Shown: piece by piece, positions 24,395-32,510 of the stretch | Layout of the letters: each line of letters begins with the position of its first letter | Position numbering within the stretch: position 1 is the first letter of the stretch | NCBI GenBank assembly: GCA_031261285.1 | Contig: JAISKM010000096.1 | Coordinates: 1 to 38,988, forward strand | DNA from: Candidatus Symbiothrix sp. | GTDB taxonomy: Bacteria > Bacteroidota > Bacteroidia > Bacteroidales > Azobacteroidaceae | DNA: 38,988 nucleotides | Reading direction: 5' to 3' | Notes under the pieces: model-generated | What the model saw: only the letters and a program-made list of their open reading frames with translations | The model's database searches: none | What the model was told of the DNA's origin: nothing | Made by a program: the position numbers and the translations under genes

Positions 24395-25588
24395 TCAATA
24401 CAAAAAACCAAATTGCCAAAGCGGGATTTTTTTGCCAAAACCATACTCAATATTATCGGCGGCTATGTAGGCGTTACTTTCGCCTTGAAGTTGCTTGTCC
24501 GTTTTGCTTTTTCCACCAATCTCAAACAACATTTTTTTATCCACCCAAAAATCGCCGGTGTTTGGATATTCAACCGTATGTTGATACGAAAGTTGATTAA
24601 GGAAAAATGTTTCGCGCATATTTCCAATGTCGGTATTGCGTTCTGCCAAAGTGTAGGCAAGATTAGTGTTTTCGAGATAAATTTTGTCAGGTTTTTGCAG
24701 TTTATTTATACCTGAAATGTCCTTGTGCAAATTATTTGTGAGACGCGTTTCCTGCAAATAATACAGATAAGAAATCAATGTATTTCTATGAATATCAATG
24801 CGTTTAGCGAGATTTTTTATGTTTGGAATAAACGGAACAGACTCGGCAACAATTTGCAGCAGTTGCTTGATTTTGGGAATATATGACGGCTCAACATTTC
24901 GCAGTAAAGGTAGTTCTACTTCCAATATCAGATTAACAATTTCTTCCAAACGGTAGGGATATTTGGCAATTCCTTCGGTAAAAAACGGATAGTAACCGTG
25001 TCTCAGATAGTCGCCAAAAAATTGCAAAGGTTTGACTTTTTCCAAAATTTCATCTGAAATTTCTTTTTGTTTAGTCAAAATATCAGACAGCGGAAACGAT
25101 TGAAAATCAGTTTTTTGCGTAACATTAAGATATTCACGAAACGAAAGTCCCTGAATATCATACACAATGGCGCGACGACTCAAATCGGCACGAGCATTGA
25201 GGATTTCGAGCAATGATGAGCCGGTAAAAATAACTTTCAAATCGGGAAAATCATCATAGATATTTTTGATTTCCTGCGACCAGTTCGGATATTTGTGCAC
25301 TTCGTCAAGAAAAAGAAATTTTCCGCCGCGTTTCACAAACAAATCAACCATATCCAACAATTTATGCTCGGCAAACCAGATATTATCAAGTGAAACATAC
25401 AAACTTTCGGAAGTATTGCCCAAAGACTTCTTTATGCGTTGCAACAAAAGTGTAGTTTTGCCCACACCTCTTGCGCCACGAATGCCTATCAGACGGTTGT
25501 CCCAGTCTATTTGCCCCATTATACTACGAATGAAACGAGTATCTACAGCCTTCACCTTTTGAAAGGATTTTTCTATCAGAGTATCCAT
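24395..25588 (-). CDS. AAA ATPase with DUF4143 domain
   Basis: This 397-residue cytoplasmic ATPase has Walker A GARGVGKTTLL (about 38-48) and Walker B FLFLDEVHK (about 91-99), followed by FTGSSLLEI (sensor region) and SRRAIVYDIQGLSFREY. The C-terminal DUF4143 part contains the helix NIKNLAKRIDIHRNTLISYLYYLQET (winged-helix-like) and a nuclease-like patch TGDFWVDKKMLFEIGGKSK (D...ExGxK). Such proteins are very common in Bacteroidetes and archaea, are usually monocistronic and highly paralogous, and have no firmly known role. The gene ends 22 bp from the GH106 stop (convergent). Its promoter overlaps an inverted repeat at 25601-25622. Confidence 0.9.
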   Translation of the reverse strand: MDTLIEKSFQKVKAVDTRFIRSIMGQIDWDNRLIGIRGARGVGKTTLLLQRIKKSLGNTSESLYVSLDNIWFAEHKLLDMVDLFVKRGGKFLFLDEVHKYPNWSQEIKNIYDDFPDLKVIFTGSSLLEILNARADLSRRAIVYDIQGLSFREYLNVTQKTDFQSFPLSDILTKQKEISDEILEKVKPLQFFGDYLRHGYYPFFTEGIAKYPYRLEEIVNLILEVELPLLRNVEPSYIPKIKQLLQIVAESVPFIPNIKNLAKRIDIHRNTLISYLYYLQETRLTNNLHKDISGINKLQKPDKIYLENTNLAYTLAERNTDIGNMRETFFLNQLSYQHTVEYPNTGDFWVDKKMLFEIGGKSKTDKQLQGESNAYIAADNIEYGFGKKIPLWQFGFLY

Positions 25589-25600
25589 TTTTTATGCAAT

Positions 25601-25626
25601 TTTGTACATTAGAGTGTACAAATATA
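25601..25626 (-). promoter_or_regulatory. Promoter and 8-6-8 inverted repeat of the DUF4143 gene
   Basis: TTTGTACA (25601-25608) and TGTACAAA (25615-25622) form a perfect inverted repeat. It overlaps the -7 box TATATTTG read on the minus strand (25626-25619). The ATG is 13 bp further on. A repressor bound here would block transcription, so autoregulation is possible. Confidence 0.6.
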
Positions 25627-25757
25627 CGAACTTTTTTCGGAATAAAAAACTTTTTTGAATATAATCAATGTTGTTACCTTTCTCATTTTTGATATAAAAA
25701 TATATGATTCCGCAGATAATGTCCAGAAGGCTTGTTGAATATTGGAAAATAATGTTG

Positions 25758-25765
25758 TAATTTTG
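25758..25765 (+). promoter_or_regulatory. -7 box for the transglutaminase-like gene
   Basis: TAATTTTG matches TAnnTTTG, with a TTG about 20 bp upstream. The transcript would have a leader of about 70 nt containing the hairpin repeat at 25793-25829. Confidence 0.55.
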
Positions 25766-25792
25766 TAGCGGTTAAGAGAATATGAAAAAAAA

Positions 25793-25829
25793 TGTGCGTA
25801 AGACGCACAAAATAAAAGACATTTTAAAA
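25793..25829 (+). repeat. Partial copy of the RNA element's 5' segment
   Basis: GTGCGT-AAG-ACGCAC (25793-25807) followed by AAAATAAAAGACATTTTAAA and AACAGC closely matches the start of the structured RNA at 13476-13516. The main rod and terminator are absent here. It forms the leader hairpin of the next gene. Confidence 0.65.
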
Positions 25830-25839
25830 ACAGCATTAT

Positions 25840-26808
25840 ATGAAGAGAGGAGTTATTTTTTTTGCAGCAATATTGTTTTCATTGACTGCATTTGGACAGA
25901 CAGACTTGTCTAAAATGAAAACTATTCGGGCAAATTCCAATAGGGTTGATATTCGTGATGGGAACGTTTTGCATGAAGGTGCGTGGAGAAATTTTACCTC
26001 CGCATGGACACAAATAAAGTCTATCCCTTCATATTTGGAAACGCTGCAACAAGCAGGCGGCTATGCCAAAACAGAAACAGCTGAATTACCGGCTTTTGAC
26101 TATGAAACGCCGGAAAATGGTCGCATGAAAGATGTAAGAAGGTATTTCAAACTTGATTCCATTGCAGGAAATGGAGACGAAATCTCTAAAATATTGAATA
26201 TGATGTATTGGATTCACAATAATATTCTACATGACGGTTCGAATTGGGCACTTGCAGAATTTAGTTCAATAGACTTGTATCATTATCAAAAAGCAACAGG
26301 GAAGGGTATAAATTGCAGACATTTAGCCATTGCTTTAAATGAAATGTATTTATCTATGGGGTGGAAATCTCGTTATGTAACCTGTCTTCCAAAAGATGAA
26401 AATGACCAAGATTGCCACGTTATTAATTGTGTATGGGTTGATAGTTTGCAAAAATGGATTTGGATTGACCCGACTTTTGCGGCTTATGTGAAAGATGAAA
26501 ATGGTAATTTTTTAAGTATCAGCGAAGTTCGAGAGCGATTAATTGACAGTCGCCCGTTAGTATTGAATGAAGATGCTAATTGGAACAATCAAAACAAACA
26601 AACCAAAGAGTATTATCTGGAGAATTATATGACAAAAAATCTGTATTGGATTCAAGTGCCTGTTAATAGCATGTTTAATCCGGAAAGTCGCTATCGAAAT
26701 AATGTAAATAAGTATGTTTCATTGTTGCCAACTGGTTTTACACGTTCCGATATGGAAACTATGGGAACAATTACACACGACCCTGAATACTTTTGGCAAA
26801 AACCATAA
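25840..26808 (+). CDS. Secreted transglutaminase-like protein
   Basis: This 322-residue protein has a signal peptide (MKRGVIFFAAILFSLTAFGQ) and a transglutaminase-like core with the three expected catalytic positions: Cys159 in GKGINCRHLAIALNEMYLSMGW, His193 in DQDCHVINCVWV and Asp210 in WIWIDPTF. Bacterial members of this superfamily are often peptidases or amide-transfer enzymes acting on envelope or extracellular proteins; the substrate is unknown. It is monocistronic, with its own promoter upstream and a clear terminator downstream. Its leader carries a partial copy of the structured RNA element. Confidence 0.82.
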   Translation: MKRGVIFFAAILFSLTAFGQTDLSKMKTIRANSNRVDIRDGNVLHEGAWRNFTSAWTQIKSIPSYLETLQQAGGYAKTETAELPAFDYETPENGRMKDVRRYFKLDSIAGNGDEISKILNMMYWIHNNILHDGSNWALAEFSSIDLYHYQKATGKGINCRHLAIALNEMYLSMGWKSRYVTCLPKDENDQDCHVINCVWVDSLQKWIWIDPTFAAYVKDENGNFLSISEVRERLIDSRPLVLNEDANWNNQNKQTKEYYLENYMTKNLYWIQVPVNSMFNPESRYRNNVNKYVSLLPTGFTRSDMETMGTITHDPEYFWQKP

Positions 26809-26824
26809 ACAAAACACCTATTGT

Positions 26825-26866
26825 AAACTCCCGTCTGCAATGTCAAAAAGCAGGCGGGAGTTTTTT
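26825..26866 (+). terminator. Intrinsic terminator after the transglutaminase-like gene
   Basis: AAACTCCCGTCTGC (26825-26838) pairs with GCAGGCGGGAGTTT (26850-26863), with one T-G wobble and an 11-nt loop, followed by a TTTTTT run. Confidence 0.88.
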
Positions 26867-26943
26867 AATTACAAAAACGCTATTCTGTACAAAATTACCC
26901 TATATTTGTCTGTTTATCCATTTTCTTACGTTACCAAAATAAT

Positions 26944-26951
26944 TACTTTTG
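26944..26951 (+). promoter_or_regulatory. -7 box of the GH42-GH115-mutarotase operon
   Basis: TACTTTTG matches TAnnTTTG, 32 bp before the ATG at 26984. A purine-rich TTTGGAGC ribosome-binding sequence lies about 8 bp before that start. Confidence 0.6.
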
Positions 26952-26983
26952 TTCAATTAACTTTAAATTATATTTGGAGCATT

Positions 26984-29062
26984 ATGATAAAAAAAATAAA
27001 TTTTGTTCTGTGGTGCATCGTTTGCAGTTTGAGCCTTTTTGCTCAACCGGCACAGCGTTTTTTCCCAAAAGAAAACCTGATTATCACCGGCACCTATTAC
27101 TATCCCGAACATTGGGACGAATCGCAATGGGAACGCGATTTGAAACAAATTAAGGAATTGGGTTTCGATTTTGTCCATTATGCCGAGTTTGCTTGGGCAC
27201 AATTGGAACCGTCCGAAGGCGTGTATGATTTCGCTTGGCTCGATCGTGCTGTTGAAATTGCGGCTCGCAACGACTTGAAAGTGATTATGTGCACCTCCAC
27301 CGCCACGCCCCCTGTTTGGTTGGTGCGTAACTATCCGGAGGTGCTGATTGAACATGAAAACGGTACGCACACCGACCATGGTGCGCGGCAGCATCCGTCT
27401 GTATCCAGTAATTTTTATCGGGATTATTCCCTGAAAATGATTGAAAAACTCGCACAACATTACGCCCACGACAAGCGTATCATCGGTTGGCAATTGGATA
27501 ATGAGCCACGCCCTAACCGTGATTATGGTGCGGATGCCCAACAACGTTTCCGAACTTGGGTGAAAAACAAGTATCAAACCATTGATGCGTTGAACAAGGC
27601 GTGGGGGACGGTTTTTTGGAGCCAGGTCTATAGCAGTTTCGACGAAATCAATATCCCTCGCTTTGCACAGATGTTTATGAATGCCCACCAGATACTCGAC
27701 TACAACCGTTTCTCTACGGAAGAAATGTCCTCGTTCTTAGACGATCAGGCAAAAACGATTCGTCGACAAGTAGGCAAAGATCAATGGATTACGACCAATT
27801 ACATACCGGATTATGCTGATGGCCATTTGCGCCAAAGCCAAGAATTAGACTTCCATTCCTATACCCGCTACATGGTGTTTGGCGAAAATTACGGCATCGG
27901 ACGCAAAGGCTATCGCTTGGGATCGGTGGAACGAATTGCCAAAGCCAACGACTTTTTCCGAACAATTGACGGCGTATACGGCGTGATGGAACTGCAACCC
28001 GGACAAGTGAACTGGGGCAAAATCAATCCGCAACCGCTTCCGGGAGCTGTGCGGCTGTGGCTGTGGCATGTGTTTGCCGGCGGCAGCCAATTTGTCTGCA
28101 CCTATCGCTACCGCCAACCACTTGTCGGTACGGAGTTGTATCACTACGGAATTGTCGGTACAGATGGCGTGACACCAACCCCCGGCGGTTTGGAATATGC
28201 CCAATTTATGAAAGAAGTGAAACTGGTACGCGAGCAACAACCAAAAGACATCCGGAATCCCGATGCTTACGAAAAACGCCGCACCGCCATTCTCTACAAT
28301 CACGAAAATGCGTGGGAAATCGCCCGCAACAAACAAACGACCGAATGGGACACCGAAAAGCATATTGATACCTATTACGACGCCCTGAAAAACTTCAACG
28401 CGCCGGTCGATTTTATAGATGAACGCAACGATTTTTCAAACTATCCGGTCATGATTGCTCCTGCTTACGAAATGGTGGATGCAGCATTGATCCAACGCTG
28501 GAAAACCTACGTGGAACAAGGTGGAAATCTTATTCTCACGTGCCGTACCGGACATAAAAATCGCAACGGACAACTCTTTGAAGCTCCTTTTGCCGAGCCT
28601 ATTCGTTCGTTAACCGGTGCAAAAATAGACTTTTACGATTCATTGCTTCCGCAAACACCGGATTCAATCAGTTATGACGGACAAAAATATTCGTGGACGA
28701 GTTGGGGTGAAATTCTTATTCCAGATAAGGACACGGAAACTTGGGCAACCTATTTAGGCGATTTCTATGCAGGTAGTTCCGCCATTACTTTCCGCCATTT
28801 AGGACACGGGACAGTTACCTACATTGGCGTGGACACACAAGACGGTCGGATGGAAAAAGCGATCTTGCAAAAACTCTATGCTCGTTTGAATATTCCGGTA
28901 TTGGATTTGCCCGCCGGTCTGCACATCGAATATCGCGATGGCTTTGGCATAGCAGTCAATTATGCGGATAAAACGTATACATTACCTGTGCCTGCCGGAA
29001 CAAAATATATCATTGGCAGCAAAGAAATCCCCACAGCAGGCGTTTCGGTTTGGAAAGAATAA
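26984..29062 (+). CDS. Beta-galactosidase, GH42
   Basis: This retaining GH42 beta-galactosidase acts on galactosides such as pectic galactan or arabinogalactan fragments. The start is placed at 26984, where a signal peptide begins (MIKKINFVLWCIVCSLSLFAQ) after a good ribosome site; the track ORF begins 90 codons too early, inside the previous gene. The 692 residues show GTYYYPEHWDESQWERDL, WAQLEPSEGVYDF and TSTATPPVWLV. The acid/base glutamate is in GWQLDNEPRP (about 174) and the nucleophile in VYGVMELQPGQVNWG (about 336). The trimerisation domain (ILYNHENAWEI, PVMIAPAYEMVD) and a C-terminal sandwich follow. It is cotranscribed with GH115 (4-nt gap). Confidence 0.93.
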   Translation: MIKKINFVLWCIVCSLSLFAQPAQRFFPKENLIITGTYYYPEHWDESQWERDLKQIKELGFDFVHYAEFAWAQLEPSEGVYDFAWLDRAVEIAARNDLKVIMCTSTATPPVWLVRNYPEVLIEHENGTHTDHGARQHPSVSSNFYRDYSLKMIEKLAQHYAHDKRIIGWQLDNEPRPNRDYGADAQQRFRTWVKNKYQTIDALNKAWGTVFWSQVYSSFDEINIPRFAQMFMNAHQILDYNRFSTEEMSSFLDDQAKTIRRQVGKDQWITTNYIPDYADGHLRQSQELDFHSYTRYMVFGENYGIGRKGYRLGSVERIAKANDFFRTIDGVYGVMELQPGQVNWGKINPQPLPGAVRLWLWHVFAGGSQFVCTYRYRQPLVGTELYHYGIVGTDGVTPTPGGLEYAQFMKEVKLVREQQPKDIRNPDAYEKRRTAILYNHENAWEIARNKQTTEWDTEKHIDTYYDALKNFNAPVDFIDERNDFSNYPVMIAPAYEMVDAALIQRWKTYVEQGGNLILTCRTGHKNRNGQLFEAPFAEPIRSLTGAKIDFYDSLLPQTPDSISYDGQKYSWTSWGEILIPDKDTETWATYLGDFYAGSSAITFRHLGHGTVTYIGVDTQDGRMEKAILQKLYARLNIPVLDLPAGLHIEYRDGFGIAVNYADKTYTLPVPAGTKYIIGSKEIPTAGVSVWKE

Positions 29063-29066
29063 ATAG

Positions 29067-31511
29067 ATGAAACAACGGCTTATTATATCGTTTTTGTTTT
29101 GCATGCTGCTCTCCTCCACAGCGATGGCAGCAGAAAATATATTGTTTGACACGCAACGTGCCACACTTATTTATGTGGATGCGACTGAACAGCCGGTAGT
29201 GCAAACCGCTTTAAAACTCTTGCAACAAGACGTTCAAACGGTGTTTGGAACTTCGTTGCAGGCGTCTGACAAGCCGGAAGTTGCGCGAATTGTTGCAGGC
29301 ACGACAGGCGTCAATGCTGAAATTGACCGTTTAGAGAAAAACGGACACATTGACCTGTCGGCATTGAAAGGTAAATGGGAAACATTCCGCCTGACTACGA
29401 TTAAAGACGGTGAGCAAACAGTATTGATCATTGCAGGCAGCGACCCGCGTGGCACTGCCTACGGCATTCTCGAACTGTCGCGCATGATTGGCGTGTCGCC
29501 CTGGTACTATTTTGCGGATGTGAAACCAAACACGATGAGCCAATTCGTTATGCCTGCAACGGATATACAACAATCGCCCTCCGTGCACTATCGAGGCATC
29601 TTCCTCAACGACGAAGATTGGGGATTGTTGCCTTGGAGTAGTAAAACCTTTGAGCCTAATCTTCCGCTTGCAGGTAAAACCAAAGGAACTATTGGACCAA
29701 AAACATACGCCCGAATATTTGAACTCTTGCTTCGCCTGCGCGCCAACACCATTTGGCCGGCCATGCACGAGCGCACCGTACCGTTTTATTTCGTCGAGGG
29801 CAACAAAAAAATGGCAACGCAATACGGCATTGTGGTGGGCACTTCGCATTGCGAGCCGTTGATGCGCAATTCGGCAACCGAATGGGACATTGCAGGAGAA
29901 GGAGATTACAATTATGTGACCAACAAAGAAGAAATGTTGTCCTATTGGACTGACCGCCTGAATGAACTGCAAGGCTCTGAAAATATCTACACCATCGGAT
30001 TGCGCGGAAAGCATGACGGTATGATGCAAGGCGTAACAACGCTTGAAGAACATAAATCGGTGTTGTCACAAGTGCTGAACGACCAACGGGAATTGCTCCG
30101 AGAACACGTCAATCCCGACCCTGCCAAAATTCCGCAGATATTTGTTCCTTACAAGGAAGTATTGGACGTGTATGATGCCGGTTTGGAAGTGCCGGAGGAT
30201 GTGACTTTGGTTTGGTGTGATGATAATTACGGTTATATTCGTCGCCTGTCCAACGAAAAAGAACGCCTGCGCCCGGGTGGTTCGGGCGTGTATTACCACG
30301 TGTCGTATTGGGGGCGTCCGCACGATTATTTGTGGCTGGCGTCCACCTCTCCCGCTTTGGTGCAGACCGAAATGCAACGAGCCTACGAACACGGTGCCGA
30401 TAAACTCTGGATTCTGAATGTAGGCGATATAAAACCTGCCGAATATTTGATGGAATTTTTCTTGGATATGGCTTGGGACGGTTGCAATGGCAGGGGCGTA
30501 GCGCACTACGCCCCTACAGGGGTTTTCAATCATTTGAAAAAATGGGCTACACGGGAATTTGGTGAACAACATGCCGAAGAAATTACCGCTATCCTGAAAG
30601 AATATTACCGCTTGGCAAATTTCCGCAAACCGGAACATACCGGTTGGAGCCGAGTGGAAGAACCGGGTTATCCGAGAAATCTGACACCGGTAATTGATTC
30701 GGAATACAATCCGGATGTTAATGATGAATTGCAAAACCGCTTGCACAACTATCTATTGTTAGCGAACAGAGCAAAGCAGTTGCGGGCATCTATACCTGAA
30801 AACAGACAAAGTGCCTTCTTTCAATTGGTGGAATATCCGGTAAGAGGAGCCTCTTTGCTCAATCAAAAATGGTTGTATGCGCAATTAAACGACACCCTTA
30901 ATAGCAGGCTGGCGTATAATGAAATAGAGCAAATAACAGCCGATTACAATAGCATGGAAAACGGCAAATGGAATCGTATTATGGATTTTCATCCACGCAA
31001 TCTGCCTGTTTTTTCAAAAACAGCCCCCCTTAATCCCCCCTCAAGGGGGAAACCCAAAAGCTCCCCTTGTGGGGGAGTTGAGGGGGCTGGTGCCATTCAA
31101 GCAGTCAATGCAAAAAGCAGGGGCATTGAAGGATTGGGACATAGTTTTGCCGCTGTCCCATTGGCACAAGATGATTCCCTTACATTTGTTTTTGATACAC
31201 AAAATGTGGGCGATGGCTGGATTAAAATTGCCGCCATTCCCAATCACGGCGTGGACGGACAAGGCATGAAAATCAGTGTGTCTGTCAATGGACAAACATT
31301 GCCTATTGCCGATTACAGCGTGGAAGGTCGCAGCGAAACATGGAAACAAAATGTTTTGCGCGGACAATCGTTAATCACAGTTCCATTCAATTTTCAGCAT
31401 AAAGGAACGACGACAATTAGCGTGAAAGCACTGACGCCGTATATTATTATCGACCAGATAATGGTGGGCACCGGCGAAATGAATTTTTATGAATTTCCAA
31501 TAAAAAAATAA
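29067..31511 (+). CDS. GH115 alpha-glucuronidase-like enzyme
   Basis: This secreted GH115 enzyme (signal peptide to AMAAEN) is expected to release alpha-linked glucuronic or 4-O-methyl-glucuronic acid from xylan or related side chains. Marks include GTAYGILELSRMIGVSPWYYFADV, SVHYRGIFLNDEDWGLLPW, LRLRANTIWPAMHE, LRGKHDGMMQG, LVWCDDNYGYIRRL, YYHVSYWGRPHDYLW and LWILNVGDIKPAEYLMEFFLDMAWD, followed by a C-terminal sandwich. Two stretches look inserted: residues 476-483 (RGVAHYAP), from a perfect 24-nt palindrome, and about 652-675 (TAPLNPPSRGK... GGVEGAG), from a 70-nt palindromic block. Despite them the frame is intact over 814 residues. Whether the enzyme still folds is unknown. Confidence 0.9.
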   Translation: MKQRLIISFLFCMLLSSTAMAAENILFDTQRATLIYVDATEQPVVQTALKLLQQDVQTVFGTSLQASDKPEVARIVAGTTGVNAEIDRLEKNGHIDLSALKGKWETFRLTTIKDGEQTVLIIAGSDPRGTAYGILELSRMIGVSPWYYFADVKPNTMSQFVMPATDIQQSPSVHYRGIFLNDEDWGLLPWSSKTFEPNLPLAGKTKGTIGPKTYARIFELLLRLRANTIWPAMHERTVPFYFVEGNKKMATQYGIVVGTSHCEPLMRNSATEWDIAGEGDYNYVTNKEEMLSYWTDRLNELQGSENIYTIGLRGKHDGMMQGVTTLEEHKSVLSQVLNDQRELLREHVNPDPAKIPQIFVPYKEVLDVYDAGLEVPEDVTLVWCDDNYGYIRRLSNEKERLRPGGSGVYYHVSYWGRPHDYLWLASTSPALVQTEMQRAYEHGADKLWILNVGDIKPAEYLMEFFLDMAWDGCNGRGVAHYAPTGVFNHLKKWATREFGEQHAEEITAILKEYYRLANFRKPEHTGWSRVEEPGYPRNLTPVIDSEYNPDVNDELQNRLHNYLLLANRAKQLRASIPENRQSAFFQLVEYPVRGASLLNQKWLYAQLNDTLNSRLAYNEIEQITADYNSMENGKWNRIMDFHPRNLPVFSKTAPLNPPSRGKPKSSPCGGVEGAGAIQAVNAKSRGIEGLGHSFAAVPLAQDDSLTFVFDTQNVGDGWIKIAAIPNHGVDGQGMKISVSVNGQTLPIADYSVEGRSETWKQNVLRGQSLITVPFNFQHKGTTTISVKALTPYIIIDQIMVGTGEMNFYEFPIKK
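30492..30515 (+). repeat. 24-nt perfect palindrome in frame inside GH115
   Basis: AGGGGCGTAG-CGCA-CTACGCCCCT has 10-bp perfect arms. It starts on a codon boundary and supplies eight codons between the AWD segment and the helix HLKKWATREFG. Confidence 0.8.
31021..31090 (+). repeat. 70-nt composite palindrome inside GH115
   Basis: The outer arms CAGCCCCC (31021-31028) and GGGGGCTG (31082-31089) enclose two inner GC-rich palindromes (CCCCCCTCAAGGGGG and CTCCCCTTGTGGGGGAG). It lies in the linker before the C-terminal domain. Confidence 0.75.
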
Positions 31512-31515
31512 CACG

Positions 31516-31830
31516 ATGGAACGAATAGCATTTAAAATGAAATTGAAGCCCGGCTTCAAAGCAGAGTACATCAAACGGCACAACGAAATCTGGCCGGAGA
31601 TAGCAAAACTGATTAAAGATTCGGGCATCAGCGACTATTCTATCTTCTTGGATGAAGAAACGAACAGTCTGTTTGGCATACAAAAAGTGAGTGGTGAGGT
31701 GTCGTCGCAAGGATTAGGCAGCGCGACTATCCAACAAAAATGGTGGGATTATATGAGCGACATCATGGAAGTAAATCCGGATAACTCGCCTGTTTCTATT
31801 CCTTTGGAAGAAGTATTTTATTTAGCGTAA
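31516..31830 (+). CDS. rhaM: L-rhamnose mutarotase
   Basis: This 104-residue cytoplasmic enzyme interconverts the anomers of L-rhamnose, so that released sugar can enter isomerase-based catabolism. The family pattern is clear: EYIKRHNEIWPE, with Tyr18 and His22, and KWWDYMSDIMEVNPDNSP, with Trp76, the positions I recall as active-site residues in the E. coli enzyme. It ends IPLEEVFYLA, as expected. It starts 4 bp after the GH115 stop, so GH42, GH115 and the mutarotase form one operon. This ties the operon to rhamnose-containing glycans, consistent with the GH106 gene 5 kb away. Confidence 0.92.
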   Translation: MERIAFKMKLKPGFKAEYIKRHNEIWPEIAKLIKDSGISDYSIFLDEETNSLFGIQKVSGEVSSQGLGSATIQQKWWDYMSDIMEVNPDNSPVSIPLEEVFYLA

Positions 31831-31850
31831 AATGACAAAACATTATGTCA

Positions 31851-31879
31851 TGTCGCAAATTATTACTAAATTTGCGACA
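31851..31879 (+). promoter_or_regulatory. AbiE promoter-operator palindrome
   Basis: TGTCGCAAAT (31851-31860) and ATTTGCGACA (31870-31879) are perfect 10-bp arms with a 9-bp spacer. The -7 box TAAATTTG (31867-31874) lies across the right arm, so a bound repressor would occlude the promoter. AbiEi antitoxins are known to repress their own operon through inverted repeats, so this is the likely operator. Confidence 0.7.
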
Positions 31880-31898
31880 AAAATATATTAATTTTCAC

Positions 31899-32510
31899 AT
31901 GCAAACAACAGAGGAACAGATACTTACAAAAATAAAAAAAGCGAAGAGGGGGACGCTTTTTTTTGCAGATAGTTTTGTGAATGCAGGTAATTCAAAAGCC
32001 ATCAATAAAGCGTTGGAACGTTTGGTAAAATCGGGAGAATTAGACCGTGTGGCAACCGGAATGTATGTTCGTCCGCAAATCAGCAGTTTGATTGGCAAAC
32101 TAACGCCAACCTTTGAGGAAATTGCCAAAGCCATTGCCCGAAGGGATAGAGCAAAAATTGTTCCAACAGGCTCTTATGCCCTTAATCGCTTGGGATTATC
32201 AACACAAGTTCCAATGAATTTTGTTTATTTGACAGATGGAGTTGCTCGAAGGGTAAAAGTTGGCAGAACCACCATTTTATTCAAAAAGACAAGTCCCCGA
32301 AATGTAAGTGCAGTTGGCAAAATTAGCAGTTTGGCTATTCAAGCCCTGCGCACAATAGGCAAAGGAAACGCCACAGACGAAGAAATCAAGCATATTCAAG
32401 CATTGTTGGCAAAAGAAAAACCAACACATTTGGAACACGATATTCGGCTTGCTCCTGCTTGGATACGAGAAATTATGAAACCTGCACTAAAACAAGAAAC
32501 ACATGAATAA
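31899..32510 (+). CDS. AbiEi-type antitoxin (DUF6088)
   Basis: The start is placed at the ATG at 31899, just after the operator; the track ORF begins upstream of it, inside the palindrome. The 203-residue product has an N-terminal winged-helix segment (EEQILTKIKKAKRGTLFFADSF, ALERLVKSGELDRVATGMYVRP). The antitoxin body contains IAKAIARRDRAKIVPTGSYALNRLGLSTQVP and KVGRTTILFKKTSPRN. It acts as a transcriptional autoregulator and antitoxin in type IV AbiE systems. It overlaps the toxin gene by 8 nt, typical of tight coupling. Confidence 0.88.
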   Translation: MQTTEEQILTKIKKAKRGTLFFADSFVNAGNSKAINKALERLVKSGELDRVATGMYVRPQISSLIGKLTPTFEEIAKAIARRDRAKIVPTGSYALNRLGLSTQVPMNFVYLTDGVARRVKVGRTTILFKKTSPRNVSAVGKISSLAIQALRTIGKGNATDEEIKHIQALLAKEKPTHLEHDIRLAPAWIREIMKPALKQETHE

